A DNA stretch of 64,000 bases, from positions 30,489-94,488 of the forward strand of contig JAICKU010000006.1 in NCBI GenBank assembly GCA_025927765.1, written 5' to 3'. Under the pieces are notes generated by a model. It was not told the origin of the DNA. It made no database searches and was given only the letters and a program-made list of their open reading frames with translations. Every line of letters starts with the position of its first letter. The stretch's first letter is position 1. Below are positions 39,382 through 52,722 of the stretch, one piece after another. Both the position numbers and the translations under genes were made by a program. Origin of the DNA: Burkholderiales bacterium. GTDB lineage: Bacteria; Pseudomonadota; Gammaproteobacteria; Burkholderiales; Casimicrobiaceae.

Positions 39382-41352
39382 ATGAAGGACCGCATTCCGC
39401 TTGCCGCGTTCGTACTCGCCGCGGCTTTCGCGCCGCCGGCGCTCGCCGACGACGTCATCATGCCGAACGCCGACCTCAAGACCGTGAACATCCCGGCGAT
39501 TCCCGCGGCGCTCGCGGCGAAGGTCGAGCCGTACACGGAGTTCAAGCCGACGCTCGCCGTGAGCTGGCATCCGGTCGATCGCGAACTCGTGGTCGCGCGC
39601 CGCGCGGGCAACACGACGCAGTTGCACGAGGTCGACCGTCCGCTCGGCGGGCTTGCGCAAATCACGCATTTCGCCGAGCCCGTCCGCTTCGGGCTGTGGT
39701 GGCCGAAGGCGCCCGACGTGTTCGTGTTCGTCCGCGACGCCGGCGGCAACGAGCAGCGGCAGCTCTACCGGCTCGACCCCGGGCAGCGCGAACCGGTGCT
39801 GCTGACCGATCCGTCACGCAAGCACGACGTCGGCACGCTCACGCACGCGCGCGACCGCGCGCTCGTCACGTCCGTGGCGCTCGACAAGACGGGGCGCACC
39901 GCCAATCCCACCACGGACCTGACGCTCGTCGACCCGCTCGCGCCACACGGGGCGCGCAAGCTCGCGACGCTCGCGGGCACCGGCTGGGGCGACTTCACGT
40001 TCTCGTTCGACGACAAGCGCGTGGCGCTCGTCGATTACAAGTCGGTCAACGAGTCGTACGTGTACGTGATGGACGTCGCGACCGGCGCGAAGAAGCGCGT
40101 GTTTCCGCGCGAAGGGGCGACGCTCGCGCGACCCATCGCGACGAGCGATCTCGCGTTCGATCGGCCCGGCAAGGGCCTGTTCCTGTCGACCGATCGCGAC
40201 GGCGAGTTCCGGCGCCTTGCGCATCTCGATCTCGCCACGGGGCGGCTCGATTACTTCGGGCACGGCGGCGCCCATGATGTCGAGGCGCTGGCGTTGTCGC
40301 CCGATGGCCGCAGGCTCGCCGTGATCACCAACGAAGCGGGCATCGGCGTGTTGCGCCTCTACGACGCCGGCACGCGCAAGCCGTTGCCGCAGCCGACGCT
40401 GCCCGTCGGCAACGTGGAGCGGCTGGTGTGGCACGAGAACTCGAACGATCTCGCGTTCTCGATCGACAGTGCGCAAAGCCCGAACGATGCGTACTCGCTG
40501 AACGTGCGCGACGGCGTCGTCACGCGCTGGACGAAAACGAGCGTGCCCGGTCTCGACGCCGATGCGTTCCGAAGTGCGGCGCCGATCGCGTGGACGAGCT
40601 TCGACGGCCGCACGATCGGCGGCTTCATCACGCGGCCGCCCGCGAAGTTCACGGGCAAGCGGCCGGTGATCGTGTCGATCCACGGCGGCCCGGAAGGCCA
40701 GGCGCGCCCCGGCTTCCTGGGTCGCTGGAACTACTTCGTCGACGAGCTCGGCATCGCCGTCATCGAGCCCAACGTGCGCGGCTCGACCGGCTACGGCAAG
40801 ACGTTCGTCGATCTCGACAACGGCATGAAGCGCGAGGATTCGGTGCGCGACATCGGCGCGCTGCTCGATTGGATCGCCACGCAGCCCGGTCTCGATTCGC
40901 GCCGCGTGCTGATCGAAGGCGGCAGCTACGGCGGCTACATGGCGCTCGCCGTGGCGACGCACTACGGCGACCGCATCGCGGGCACGATCGACGTCGTCGG
41001 CATCGCCAACTTCGTGTCGTTCCTCGAGAACACCGAGAGCTATCGCCGCGACCTGCGGCGCGTCGAGTACGGCGACGAGCGCAACGCGTCGATGCGCGCG
41101 TTCCTGACGAAGATCTCGCCGGTCAACAACGCACCACGCATCCGGGCGCCGCTCTTCGTCGTACACGGCCGCAACGACCCGCGCGTGCCGTACACCGAAG
41201 CCGAGCAGATCGTCGCGGCCGCGCAGAAGAACGGCGTGCCGGTGTGGTACCTCCTCGCGGACAACGAGGGGCACGGGTTCGTGCGCAAGGCGAATGCGGA
41301 CTACCTGTTCTACGCGATGGTCGAGCTCATGCGCGCGTACCTGCTGCGCTGA
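39382..41352 (+). CDS. S9-family prolyl oligopeptidase-like peptidase, exported
   Basis: Signal MKDRIPLAAFVLAAAFAPPALA; WD/DPP propeller; catalytic GGSYGGYMAL, FVVHGRNDPRVPYTEAEQ, NEGHGF. Confidence 0.92.
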   Translation: MKDRIPLAAFVLAAAFAPPALADDVIMPNADLKTVNIPAIPAALAAKVEPYTEFKPTLAVSWHPVDRELVVARRAGNTTQLHEVDRPLGGLAQITHFAEPVRFGLWWPKAPDVFVFVRDAGGNEQRQLYRLDPGQREPVLLTDPSRKHDVGTLTHARDRALVTSVALDKTGRTANPTTDLTLVDPLAPHGARKLATLAGTGWGDFTFSFDDKRVALVDYKSVNESYVYVMDVATGAKKRVFPREGATLARPIATSDLAFDRPGKGLFLSTDRDGEFRRLAHLDLATGRLDYFGHGGAHDVEALALSPDGRRLAVITNEAGIGVLRLYDAGTRKPLPQPTLPVGNVERLVWHENSNDLAFSIDSAQSPNDAYSLNVRDGVVTRWTKTSVPGLDADAFRSAAPIAWTSFDGRTIGGFITRPPAKFTGKRPVIVSIHGGPEGQARPGFLGRWNYFVDELGIAVIEPNVRGSTGYGKTFVDLDNGMKREDSVRDIGALLDWIATQPGLDSRRVLIEGGSYGGYMALAVATHYGDRIAGTIDVVGIANFVSFLENTESYRRDLRRVEYGDERNASMRAFLTKISPVNNAPRIRAPLFVVHGRNDPRVPYTEAEQIVAAAQKNGVPVWYLLADNEGHGFVRKANADYLFYAMVELMRAYLLR

Positions 41353-41364
41353 ACCGGGAGCGCG

Positions 41365-42177
41365 TTACAGCCCGCGCGCAATCCGCGCGTACGCCGAGTG
41401 ATTGTGGATCGACTCGAAGTTCTCGGCCTCGACCGCGTAACCGGCGATGCGCGGATCGTTGGCAAGCCGCGCCGCGACGCCGCGTACGAGATCCTCGACG
41501 AAGCGCGGGTTGTCGTACGCACGCTCGGTGACGTACTTTTCGTCGGCGCGCTTCAGCAGGCCGTACAGCTCGCACGACGCCTCGTCTTCGGCGACGCGCA
41601 CGAGTTCACCGACGCGCATCGGCTCGCGCGGACGCACGCTGATCGTAACGAGCGAGCGCTGGTTGTGCGCACCGTAGTCGGAGATCTCCTTCGAGCACGG
41701 GCAAAGCGAGGTCACCGGCACCGACACGGCGATCGTGCTCGCGAATTGGCCGCGCGACAGCTCGGCGGAGAGGCGCACGTCGTAGTCGAGCAGGCTCGCC
41801 ACGCCGGAGACGGGCGCCAGCTTGCGGATGAAGCACGGAAACGCCAGCTCGACGTAGCAGCCCGGGGCACCGAGGCGCGCCACGAGATCGTCGACGAAGC
41901 CGCGCATCTCGTCCACCGAGAACGGCACGCCGGCGGCCGCGCGATCCTCGAGGAGCGCCACGAGCCGCGACATGTGCGTGCCCTTCTGCTCTTCGGGCAG
42001 CTCGACGTAGACGGCGCACGTCGCAACGGTGGCGTGCACGTCGTCGCCGTCCTGGAACGACAGCGGATAGCGCAGGCCGCGGATGCCGACGCGATCGATC
42101 GCGATATGGCGCTCGTCGCGCGACGACTGCACATCGGGGATGGGGATCAATCCGCTCGGGGTTTCCGGTCGATTCAT
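41365..42177 (-). CDS. folE2: GTP cyclohydrolase FolE2
   Basis: IPIPDVQSSRDERHIAIDRVGIRGLRYPL...PVTSLCPCSKEISDYGAHNQRS. Confidence 0.95.
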   Translation of the reverse strand: MNRPETPSGLIPIPDVQSSRDERHIAIDRVGIRGLRYPLSFQDGDDVHATVATCAVYVELPEEQKGTHMSRLVALLEDRAAAGVPFSVDEMRGFVDDLVARLGAPGCYVELAFPCFIRKLAPVSGVASLLDYDVRLSAELSRGQFASTIAVSVPVTSLCPCSKEISDYGAHNQRSLVTISVRPREPMRVGELVRVAEDEASCELYGLLKRADEKYVTERAYDNPRFVEDLVRGVAARLANDPRIAGYAVEAENFESIHNHSAYARIARGL

Positions 42178-42273
42178 GGGTTGCAGTGTGCCATAGGGGT
42201 GGTCATCGCCCCATTGGATGCAGCACGAGGGTGCGGCGTTTCAGTGGCGCCGGGCCGCGCCGATCCACGCGTT

Positions 42274-44163
42274 TCACGCCGCCGGCTTGGCCCAGCTTTC
42301 CGGCGTACGCTGTGCGAAGCGTTGATGGATCGACGCCGCGATGCCCTTCGCGTCTAAACCCGCGTGCGAAAGCAGGAGTGCGGGATCACCGTGGTCGAGG
42401 AAGCGATCGGGCAAGCCCAGATGCAGAATGGGCAACGCGATCTTCTCGGAGGCGAGCAATTCGGCGACCGCGCTGCCCGCGCCTCCCGCGATCACGTTCT
42501 CCTCGACGGTCACGAACGCGTCGTGTTCCTCCGCAAGCTTGCGGATCAGCTCCGCGTCGAGCGGCTTCACGAAACGCATGTTGGCGACGGTCGCGTCGAG
42601 GTCCTCGGCCGCCGCGAGCGCCGGATACAGCAATTGCCCGAACGCGAGGATCGCGATGCGATGCGTGCGCCGCTTGGCCGTGCGCCGGATCTCACCCTTG
42701 CCGATGGGCAGTGTCGTCAACGCAGGCTGGATCGCGATACCGGGTCCGGTGCCGCGCGGGTAGCGCACCGCCGACGGCGTGTCGAGATGGAACGCCGTGG
42801 TGAGCATCTGGCGCGTTTCGTTCTCGTCGGCCGGCGCCATCACGGTGGTGTTCGGCAGGCAGCGCAGGTACGAGAGGTCGAATGCGCCAATGTGCGTCGG
42901 CCCGTCGGCCCCGACGACGCCCGCGCGGTCGATCGCGAACATCACCGGCAGGTTCTGCAGCACGACGTCGTGAATGAGCTGGTCGTACGCGCGCTGCAGG
43001 AACGTCGAATAGATCGCGACGACCGGCTTCATGCCTTCGCACGCGAGGCCGGCGGCGAACGTCACGGCATGCTGCTCGGCGATGCCGACGTCGTAGTAGC
43101 GCTCGGGAAAGCGATGCGAGAACTCGACGAGGCCCGAGCCTTCGCGCATCGCCGGCGTGATGCCGACGAGGCGCCGGTCGCTCTTCGCCATGTCGCAGAG
43201 CCATTCGCCGAACACTTGCGTGTACGTGGGCTTGCCGCCGCCCTTGGGCACGATGCCGACTGCAGGATCGAACTTGCTGACGCCGTGGTAGAGGATCGGG
43301 TCCTCCTCCGCGCGCCCGTACCCGTAGCCCTTGCGGGTGACCACGTGCAGGAACTGCGGCCCGTTCAGGTTGCGCACGTTCGCAAGCGTCTTGACGAGCA
43401 GGTCGACGTCGTGGCCCCAGATGGGTCCGATGTAGTTGAAGCCGAATTCCTCGAACAGCGTGCCCGGCAGCACCATGCCTTTGACGTGCACTTCGGCGCG
43501 TCGCGCGAGCTCGTGCACCGGCGGCAGCTTCGCGAGCACTTCCTTGCCGCCCCGACGGACGGTGTTGTAGAAGCGCGATGCGAGCACCTTCGCGAGATAG
43601 TTGTTGAAGGCGCCGACGGGCTCCGAGATCGACATGTCGTTGTCGTTCAGGATCACCAGCACGTTCGCGCCCTCGGCGTTGTTCAGCGCCTCGAACGCCA
43701 TGCCGGCGCTCATCGCACCGTCGCCGATCACCGCGACGACCTTGGTCGTATCGCCGGTCAACTTCTTCGCCGCCGCCATGCCGAGCGCCGCGGAGATCGA
43801 CGTCGACGAATGTGCGGTGCCGAACGTGTCGTACTCGCTTTCGTCGCGGCGCGGAAAGCCACCCGGCCCGCCCCATTGGCGCAGCTTGTCCATGCGTGCG
43901 CGACGGCCCGTCAGGATCTTGTGCGCGTACGTCTGGTGACCGACGTCCCACACGATGCGATCGCGGGGCGTATCGAACACGTAGTGCAGCGCGATCGTGA
44001 GCTCGACGGTGCCGAGGTTCGACGACAGGTGACCGCCGGTGCTCGCGACCGAATGCAGCAGGAAGGCGCGCAGCTCGCGCGCGAGTTGCGGCAGAAGGCC
44101 GCGGTCGAGCTTGCGCAGATCGGCCGGCGAATCGATTTTCTCGAGGAGCGGGTAGGTGTCCAT
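42274..44163 (-). CDS. dxs: 1-deoxy-D-xylulose-5-phosphate synthase
   Basis: [31 protein letters not shown]...[22 protein letters not shown]...[16 protein letters not shown]...[18 protein letters not shown]. Confidence 0.97.
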   Translation of the reverse strand: MDTYPLLEKIDSPADLRKLDRGLLPQLARELRAFLLHSVASTGGHLSSNLGTVELTIALHYVFDTPRDRIVWDVGHQTYAHKILTGRRARMDKLRQWGGPGGFPRRDESEYDTFGTAHSSTSISAALGMAAAKKLTGDTTKVVAVIGDGAMSAGMAFEALNNAEGANVLVILNDNDMSISEPVGAFNNYLAKVLASRFYNTVRRGGKEVLAKLPPVHELARRAEVHVKGMVLPGTLFEEFGFNYIGPIWGHDVDLLVKTLANVRNLNGPQFLHVVTRKGYGYGRAEEDPILYHGVSKFDPAVGIVPKGGGKPTYTQVFGEWLCDMAKSDRRLVGITPAMREGSGLVEFSHRFPERYYDVGIAEQHAVTFAAGLACEGMKPVVAIYSTFLQRAYDQLIHDVVLQNLPVMFAIDRAGVVGADGPTHIGAFDLSYLRCLPNTTVMAPADENETRQMLTTAFHLDTPSAVRYPRGTGPGIAIQPALTTLPIGKGEIRRTAKRRTHRIAILAFGQLLYPALAAAEDLDATVANMRFVKPLDAELIRKLAEEHDAFVTVEENVIAGGAGSAVAELLASEKIALPILHLGLPDRFLDHGDPALLLSHAGLDAKGIAASIHQRFAQRTPESWAKPAA

Positions 44164-44179
44164 GAGCATCATCAGTCGC

Positions 44180-44226
44180 GAAGGGCCACCCCCCGGGGGG
44201 CAGCGAGCGGAGCGAGCGTGGGCGGA
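44180..44226. repeat. Dispersed GC-rich repeat, family 1 (GAAGGGCCACCCCCCGGGGGGCAGCGAGCGGAGCGAGCGTGGG)
   Basis: Best-conserved copy, 12-bp palindrome 44189-44200, between dxs and ispA. Confidence 0.8.
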
Positions 44227-44236
44227 TCTTCCATCT

Positions 44237-45118
44237 TCACCGGTTGCGCAGCACGATCCAGTCGGCGAGCTCGGTGAGGCGCCGCGCACGCGTGCCGAGC
44301 GGCGCCAGCGCATCGTGTGCCTCGCCGCGCAGGCGCATCGCCTCCTCGCGGGCGCCTTCGACGCCATGCAGCGTCGCGAACGTCGCCTTGTGCTGCTCGG
44401 CGTCCTTGCCGGCGGTCTTGCCGAGCGACGCGCTCGAGCCTTCGACGTCGAGCACGTCGTCGACGACCTGGAACGCGAGCCCCGCGGCCACTGCATAGCG
44501 GTCGAGGGCCGTGACGTCGGCGACCGGCGCGGCGGCGGTGTGCGCGCCGAGCCGGACCGCGGCGCGAATGAGCGCTCCGGTCTTCATCGCGTGCAGTTGG
44601 GCAAGCGAATTCGCGTCGAGTGCCCTTCCCGTCGCATCGAGATCGAGCTGCTGCCCGCCCGCCATCCCCAGAACGCCGGCGGCATCGGCCAGGATCGCGC
44701 ATGCGTCGGCCGCACCAGGACCGCTTTTCGCGAGCACCGAAAACGCGAGCGTCTGCAGCGCGTCACCCGCAAGGAGTGCCGTCGCCTCGTCGAAGGCCAC
44801 ATGGCAGGTGGGCTTGCCGCGGCGCAGCGAATCGTCGTCCATGCACGGCAGATCGTCATGGACGAGCGAGTACGCGTGAATCAGCTCGACCGCTGCGGCA
44901 CGCGCGTCGGCGCGGTCGACATTGCCGCCGGTCGCTTCGGCGGCGGCGTAGACGAGGAGCGGGCGCATCCGCTTGCCGCCGCCGAGCGTCGCGTAGCGCA
45001 TCGCCTCCGCGAGCCGTGCAGCGGCGCTCTGCTCCGCGGGCAGGACCCGCTCGAGCACGCCTTCGATTCGCTGCTGGTGCACCTCTGCCCAGTCGCGAAA
45101 CGACGGCGCGTCAGGCAT
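44237..45118 (-). CDS. ispA: Farnesyl/geranyl diphosphate synthase (polyprenyl synthetase)
   Basis: [17 protein letters not shown]...[25 protein letters not shown]...QVVDDVLDV. Confidence 0.95.
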   Translation of the reverse strand: MPDAPSFRDWAEVHQQRIEGVLERVLPAEQSAAARLAEAMRYATLGGGKRMRPLLVYAAAEATGGNVDRADARAAAVELIHAYSLVHDDLPCMDDDSLRRGKPTCHVAFDEATALLAGDALQTLAFSVLAKSGPGAADACAILADAAGVLGMAGGQQLDLDATGRALDANSLAQLHAMKTGALIRAAVRLGAHTAAAPVADVTALDRYAVAAGLAFQVVDDVLDVEGSSASLGKTAGKDAEQHKATFATLHGVEGAREEAMRLRGEAHDALAPLGTRARRLTELADWIVLRNR

Positions 45119-45350
45119 CGTCGCTTTCGGGCGGCGAGAACGGTTGCAGCACGCCGCGCTCGAGCACCTGCACCTGCTGCTGCGCATCCTTCAGCGCCGA
45201 CTGGCAGTACGCGAGCAACTCGGCGCCGCGCTTGTACGCGTCGAGCGATTCGCGCAGCGGCAATTCGCCGCTTTCCATGCGCGCGACGATCGCCTCGAGC
45301 TCCGCGAGCGCGGATTCGAAACTAGGGGGAGATTCGGGTGTCTCGGACAT
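45111..45350 (-). CDS. xseB: Exodeoxyribonuclease VII small subunit
   Basis: MSETPESPPSFESALAELEAIVARMESGELPLRESLDAYKRGAELLAYCQSALKDAQQQVQVL. Confidence 0.94.
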   Translation of the reverse strand: MSETPESPPSFESALAELEAIVARMESGELPLRESLDAYKRGAELLAYCQSALKDAQQQVQVLERGVLQPFSPPESDDA

Positions 45351-45433
45351 GTCGATGGCGTGGACGAAGCGCGACACGTCGCTCACGCCGCACGCTTCGT
45401 CCCTGTCGCGATTCTACCCGAGCCCGCGGAGCC

Positions 45434-45463
45434 TTGACGATGAAGTATCGAACGCAATATACT
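45434..45463 (+). promoter_or_regulatory. Sigma70-type promoter candidate TTGACG-N18-TATACT
   Basis: 5/6 -35 and 5/6 -10 matches; about 220 nt upstream of the Rieske gene and divergent from xseB. Confidence 0.5.
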
Positions 45464-45569
45464 GGTCGGTTTTGACGATGCGGCCTTTCAAGTCGGGGCA
45501 ATCCCGTCTTGCGCGATACCTTTCGCGTTGGCCGACTTAGCAAAGCGGTCCGGAGCGGGGTGGGGCAAC

Positions 45570-45623
45570 GAGGGTCGCACCCTCATGCGTCGCCCATGCG
45601 AAATGAGGGTCCGACCCTCATTT
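45570..45623. repeat. Two palindromic GGGTC/GACCC repeats: GAGGGTCGCACCCTC and AAATGAGGGTC-C-GACCCTCATTT
   Basis: Second is a perfect 11-bp inverted repeat with 1-nt centre (45601-45623). Confidence 0.85.
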
Positions 45624-45682
45624 CCACATGGCGTCCGGGTTGTTGGGTTGGGTTGGCGTTTCACGCCTGAAAGGAAAGGTCG

Positions 45683-46792
45683 ATGTCGGATCTCGCCACC
45701 GCCGCGCAACTGCGGCAAGCCACGTCACAGCTTCCCGCAAGCTGGTATTGCGATCCCGGGGTGCTCGCCGAAGAGCGCGCGCGGCTTTTCGCGCGTGCGC
45801 CAGGGTATGTCGGTCATGCGCTGATGGTGCCAGAGCCGGGCGACTACCAGGTGCTCGCTGCGCGCGACAACGCGCAGGCGCTCGTGCACGCTCCGCACGG
45901 CCTCGAGCTCTTGTCGAACATCTGCCGCCATCGGCAGGCGATCATGCTGACGGGCAAGGGCAACGCGCAGAACATCGTGTGCCCGATCCACCGCTGGACG
46001 TACGACCTCTCGGGCAAGCTGCTCGGCGCGCCGCACTTCGCGAACCAGCCCTGCGCGCATCTCGGCCGCAGCGCATTGCAGAACTGGAACGGACTGCTGT
46101 TCGACGGCCCGCGCGACATCGCGCGCGACCTCGCGGGCCTGTCGTTGCAGAACGTCGACTTCAGCGGCTACGTGCTGAACCACGTCGACCTGCACGAGTG
46201 CAATTACAACTGGAAGACGTTCCTCGAGGTGTATCTCGAGGACTATCACGTCGAGCCGTTCCATCCGGGCCTCGGGCAATTCGTCACATGCGACGACCTG
46301 CGCTGGGAGTTCGCGGACTGGGCGTCGGTGCAGACGGTGGGCATCAACAACCGTCTCGCGCGCCCCGGCACGCGCACCTACGAGCGCTGGCACAAGGCCG
46401 TGCTCGACTACTATCGCGGTGAGCTGCCCCGGCACGGCGCCGTGTGGCTCACGTACTACCCGAACATCATGGTCGAGTGGTACCCGCACGTGCTCGTGAT
46501 CAGTACGCTGATTCCCAAGGCCGTCGACAAGACGCTGAACGTCGTCGAGTTCTACTACCCGGAGGACATCGCGCTGTTCGAGCCGGAGTTCGTCGCTGCG
46601 GAGCAGGCGGCGTATCACGAAACCGCGCGCGAGGACGACGAGATCGCCGAGCGCATGGACGCGGGGCGCAAGGCGCTCTACACGCAAGGACGAAGCGAGG
46701 TAGGCCCCTACCAGTCGCCGATGGAAGACGGCATGCAGCACTTCCACGAGTTCTACCGCCGCGAGATGGAAGCGCATCTCGCGCATCTTTGA
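45683..46792 (+). CDS. Rieske-type aromatic ring-hydroxylating oxygenase, alpha subunit
   Basis: Rieske C-R-H...C-P-I-H (NICRHRQAI...NIVCPIHRWTYDLSGKL); mononuclear Fe site EVYLEDYHVEPFHPGL. Confidence 0.92.
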   Translation: MSDLATAAQLRQATSQLPASWYCDPGVLAEERARLFARAPGYVGHALMVPEPGDYQVLAARDNAQALVHAPHGLELLSNICRHRQAIMLTGKGNAQNIVCPIHRWTYDLSGKLLGAPHFANQPCAHLGRSALQNWNGLLFDGPRDIARDLAGLSLQNVDFSGYVLNHVDLHECNYNWKTFLEVYLEDYHVEPFHPGLGQFVTCDDLRWEFADWASVQTVGINNRLARPGTRTYERWHKAVLDYYRGELPRHGAVWLTYYPNIMVEWYPHVLVISTLIPKAVDKTLNVVEFYYPEDIALFEPEFVAAEQAAYHETAREDDEIAERMDAGRKALYTQGRSEVGPYQSPMEDGMQHFHEFYRREMEAHLAHL

Positions 46793-46798
46793 CGGCCG

Positions 46799-47707
46799 AT
46801 GGTGTCACGCGAACGGCGCTCGAAGCCGCGCACGCCGGCAACCGGCAGCGTGCCGGCACATGCGTTCACGACGCTGATCGGCACCGCCGAGCTCGCCGCG
46901 CATCTCGAGGATCCCGCGTTCGTCGTCGTCGACGTGCGTCACGACCTGCGGGATCCGCCTGCCGGCGAAGCGGCGTACGGGAAGGGTCACATCCCGGGTG
47001 CGCGCTTCGCGCATCTCGATCGCGATCTGTCCGCGAAGACCACGGGCCGCAACGGCCGCCATCCGCTCCCCACCCCCGAAGCCGCCGCAGCGGTGTTCGG
47101 GCGACTCGGCATCGACCGCACGAAGCAGGTGGTGGCGTACGACCAGGGCGACGGCGTGTTCGCGTCGCGGCTGTGGTGGATGCTGCGCTGGCTCGGCCAC
47201 GACATCGCGGCGGTGCTCGATGGCGGCTTCGCCAAATGGCAGCGCGAAGGCCGGCCGGTGGTCAGCGACGTGCCGGAGGTCGAAGCGAAGGAGTTCAAGC
47301 CCGGCCGCGTGCGCGCGACGGTCAATGCCACCGGCGTGGCGGCCAGCATTCCGCGTCACGACCTCGTGCTCCTGGACGCGCGCGCGGCCGAACGCTATCG
47401 AGGGGATGTGGAGCCGATCGATCGCGTCGCCGGCCACATCCCGGGTGCCATCAACCGGCCCTACAACCGCAACGTGTCGACCGATGGCACCTTCCGCGCC
47501 CCACGCGACCTCCGCGCGGAGTTCGACGCGATGCTGCACGGGCGCCGCGCGGAGGATGTCGTGCATTACTGCGGCTCGGGTGTGAGCGCCTGCCACAACG
47601 TGCTCGCGATGGCGATTGCAGGCTACCCGCTCACGCGGCTCTATCCGGGCAGCTGGAGCGAGTGGAGCGCCGACGCGAAGCGGCCGGTGGCGCTCGGACA
47701 GGTCTGA
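46799..47707 (+). CDS. Sulfurtransferase, tandem rhodanese (thiosulfate/3-mercaptopyruvate type)
   Basis: VDVRHDL...GHIPGARFAHLDRDLS...DDVVHYCGSGVSACHN-type active-site loop (CGSGVSA). Confidence 0.93.
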   Translation: MVSRERRSKPRTPATGSVPAHAFTTLIGTAELAAHLEDPAFVVVDVRHDLRDPPAGEAAYGKGHIPGARFAHLDRDLSAKTTGRNGRHPLPTPEAAAAVFGRLGIDRTKQVVAYDQGDGVFASRLWWMLRWLGHDIAAVLDGGFAKWQREGRPVVSDVPEVEAKEFKPGRVRATVNATGVAASIPRHDLVLLDARAAERYRGDVEPIDRVAGHIPGAINRPYNRNVSTDGTFRAPRDLRAEFDAMLHGRRAEDVVHYCGSGVSACHNVLAMAIAGYPLTRLYPGSWSEWSADAKRPVALGQV

Positions 47708-47733
47708 TCGACAGGGTCAGGCAGGGTCAGCCG

Positions 47734-48294
47734 CTACTGACCGGCAGGTGCCCCGAGCGGCCAGGTCGCGAGCGTCTCGTAGCACATGCCCTGCGCCGTC
47801 GTGTGCGATTCCATCAGCGAGAACGCGTCGACGTCCCATTCGAGCGGGTCGATCGTGCCGTCGGGACCCGGCGCGCGCAGCCGGCGCGCGAGCGTCACGT
47901 GCGGCCGGAACACTCGCGCGTCGTAGGTGACATCGTTCGCCAACAACGCCTCGCCAAGCGACGTGGCGAGCGTTACGAGCTGCGGCGGCGGATGCGACGG
48001 TCCGACCCATGCGATGCCGGCGCGACGAAAGCTGCCGAGGGTGTCGAGCGTGAGGCGAAACGGTTCGCCATGCACGGCTTCCGCTGCTGCTTTCACCGAC
48101 GGCATGCCGGACAGTGGCCACGCGCCGACGAACGCCAGCGTCAGGTGGATGTTCCCGGCGCGCACCGCGCGCGCCCGCACGCGCTGCCCAATGCCCTTCG
48201 CAAGCTCCGCCAGCGACGCTGCGACGCCGGGCGGCGGAACGATTGCATAGAAGACGCGGACTGCGTCGGAGTCCATCGGGTGTCGGAGATGCAA
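47734..48294 (-). CDS. thpR: RNA 2',3'-cyclic phosphodiesterase (2H/LigT family)
   Basis: Two HxTx motifs: IHLTLAFVG and PHVTLARRL; VRVFYAIVPPPGVAASLAELA. Start may be internal Met 7 (MDSDAVRV). Confidence 0.9.
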   Translation of the reverse strand: MHLRHPMDSDAVRVFYAIVPPPGVAASLAELAKGIGQRVRARAVRAGNIHLTLAFVGAWPLSGMPSVKAAAEAVHGEPFRLTLDTLGSFRRAGIAWVGPSHPPPQLVTLATSLGEALLANDVTYDARVFRPHVTLARRLRAPGPDGTIDPLEWDVDAFSLMESHTTAQGMCYETLATWPLGAPAGQ

Positions 48295-48343
48295 TGCACG
48301 AATTACATCTCCGACACCGATCTGCCGCGCGCGATTCCCCGCG

Positions 48344-49654
48344 TCAGCCGTTCGCGACGTGCAACTGGCGTTTCGCGTCGAAGAACTGCTCGTCCTCGGT
48401 CGAGCCCTTCAGTGCCGTCGTCGAGGCCTGCGCGCCCTGCACCGTCTGCGTCACCTGGTCGAAGTAGCCGGTGCCCACTTCGCGCTGGTGCTTCACCGCG
48501 GTGAATCCCTGTTCCGCCGCCGCGAATTCCGCCTGCTGCAATTCCACGAACGCTTCCATGTTCCGGCGCGCATAACCGTGTGCGAGATGGAACATCGAAT
48601 AGTTGAGGCTGTGGAAGCCCGCGAGCGTGATGAACTGGAACTTGTACCCCATCGCGCCGAGTTCGCGCTGGAAGCGCGCGATCGTCGCGTCGTCGAGGTT
48701 CTTCTTCCAGTTGAACGACGGCGAGCAGTTGTACGCCAGCAGCTTGCCGGGATGCTTCGCATGGATCGCCTCGGCGAACGCCTTGGCGAACTCGAGATCG
48801 GGCTTGCCCGTCTCGCACCATATCAAATCCGCATATTTCGCATACGCGAGTCCGCGTGCGACCGCCTGGTCGAGGCCATTGCGCGTCCGGTAGAAGCCTT
48901 CGGCGGTGCGCTCGCCGGTGATGAACGGCCGGTCGTTCTCGTCGACGTCCGAGGTCAGCAGATCGGCGGCTTCGGCGTCGGTGCGCGCGAGCAGGATCGT
49001 CGGCACGCCCATGCAGTCGGCGGCAAGCCGCGCGGCGACGAGCTTCTCCACAGCTTCGCGCGTGGGCACGAGCACCTTGCCGCCCATGTGTCCGCACTTC
49101 TTCACCGACGCGAGCTGATCCTCGAAGTGCACGCCCGCAGCACCCGCCTCGATCATCGCCTTCATCAGCTCGAACGCATTCAGCACGCCGCCGAAGCCTG
49201 CCTCGGCATCGGCGACGATGGGCGCGAAGTAGTCGATGTCGTCGCGCCCTTCCGCGTGGGCGATCTGATCGGCGCGCATGAACGTGTTGTTGATTCGCCG
49301 AACCACCGACGGCACCGAATTCGCGGGATACAGCGACTGGTCCGGATACATCTCGCCGGCGATGTTCGCATCCGCCGCCACCTGCCAGCCCGACAGGTAG
49401 ATTGCCTTCAGCCCCGCCTTGACCTGCTGCAGCGCCTGGTTGCCGGTGAGCGCGCCGAGCGTGTTGACGAAGGGCTCGTCGTACAGCAGCTTCCACAGCT
49501 TCTCGGCGCCGCGCCGCGCGAGCGTGTGCTCGATCACGAGCGATCCGCGCAACCGCACGACGTCTTCCGCTCCGTAGCCGCGCTCGATGCCTTTCCAGCG
49601 CGGGTTCTCCGCCCAATCCTTGCGCAGCCGCGCTGCTTCCAGGTCGTAGTTCAT
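48344..49654 (-). CDS. aceA: Isocitrate lyase
   Basis: [23 protein letters not shown]...YPDQSLYP...[17 protein letters not shown]. Confidence 0.96.
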   Translation of the reverse strand: MNYDLEAARLRKDWAENPRWKGIERGYGAEDVVRLRGSLVIEHTLARRGAEKLWKLLYDEPFVNTLGALTGNQALQQVKAGLKAIYLSGWQVAADANIAGEMYPDQSLYPANSVPSVVRRINNTFMRADQIAHAEGRDDIDYFAPIVADAEAGFGGVLNAFELMKAMIEAGAAGVHFEDQLASVKKCGHMGGKVLVPTREAVEKLVAARLAADCMGVPTILLARTDAEAADLLTSDVDENDRPFITGERTAEGFYRTRNGLDQAVARGLAYAKYADLIWCETGKPDLEFAKAFAEAIHAKHPGKLLAYNCSPSFNWKKNLDDATIARFQRELGAMGYKFQFITLAGFHSLNYSMFHLAHGYARRNMEAFVELQQAEFAAAEQGFTAVKHQREVGTGYFDQVTQTVQGAQASTTALKGSTEDEQFFDAKRQLHVANG

Positions 49655-49999
49655 CGCGTCGCTCCCCGTTCCAATGGCCCCTTGGCTCCTGGCGCCGCCG
49701 TCGGGCCGGCGACGACGCTCGTTCACGATAGCAGCGGTATGACCGGCGGGGCAAGCGAAATGTTGCGACGCGGCGTGGAATTCTTTCAACAATTACAAGA
49801 ACTTAAAAACCGATTCCACAGGGTGGAAACTAACGCTCGCATCGGACCGTGAACGATGCTGCCACGCATCAGCCGAACACGGACACGCAGACGCGCGGAT
49901 TGCGCGGCCCGAAGAGGGAAAGCGTTGCGATTCACGATGTTGCGATGCAGCGCGCGGCGTCAGCACAAATGGAAATCGCTTCCACGCCGGGCGAACCAT

Positions 50000-50026
50000 A
50001 AAAAAAGCCCCGGCTGGGCCGGGGCT
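50000..50026 (-). terminator. Rho-independent terminator downstream of clpA
   Basis: Minus strand GCCCCGGCCCAGCCGGGGC followed by TTTTTTT; 23 nt after the clpA stop. Confidence 0.9.
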
Positions 50027-50048
50027 TTTGGATCGACGCCGAACCGGA

Positions 50049-52328
<2,280 letters not shown>

Positions 52329-52413
52329 GTTGCGTCCTTGACTTCGTGGCTGCACCGAAAACCATTTCCGGCAGAGCCCGGGGCCGTTGCCGGCCTGCTT
52401 ATTACCCTAACGC

Positions 52414-52722
52414 TCAAGTCTCCTCCATCGTGCACTGCAAGGGATGCTGGTGCTTTCGCGCGAGGTTGATGACCTGATCGACCTTCGTCGCCGCGACTTC
52501 GCGGGTGTACGTACCGCACACTCCCATGCCTTCGCGGTGCACCTGAAGCATCACCTGCGTGGCCTTTTCACGACTCATGCCAAATACAGTTTGGAGCACG
52601 ATGACCACAAAGTCCATCGGCGTGTAGTCGTCGTTCAGCAAGACGACCTTGTACAGCGGGGGCGGCTTGACTTTCGTCCGTTCCGCCTCGAGCACGCTGC
52701 CGTGCTGCTCCTGTTTTGACAT
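52414..52722 (-). CDS. clpS: ATP-dependent Clp protease adaptor ClpS
   Basis: [61 protein letters not shown]. Confidence 0.97.
   Translation of the reverse strand: MSKQEQHGSVLEAERTKVKPPPLYKVVLLNDDYTPMDFVVIVLQTVFGMSREKATQVMLQVHREGMGVCGTYTREVAATKVDQVINLARKHQHPLQCTMEET

Noticed and set aside
45488-45824. ORFs spanning the xseB-Rieske gap (45488-45718 minus, 45528-45824 plus)
   Set aside because: Encoded largely by the palindromic repeats (GRTLISHGRRMRVRPS / NEGRTLMRRPCEMRVRPS); read the same on both strands because of the palindromes.
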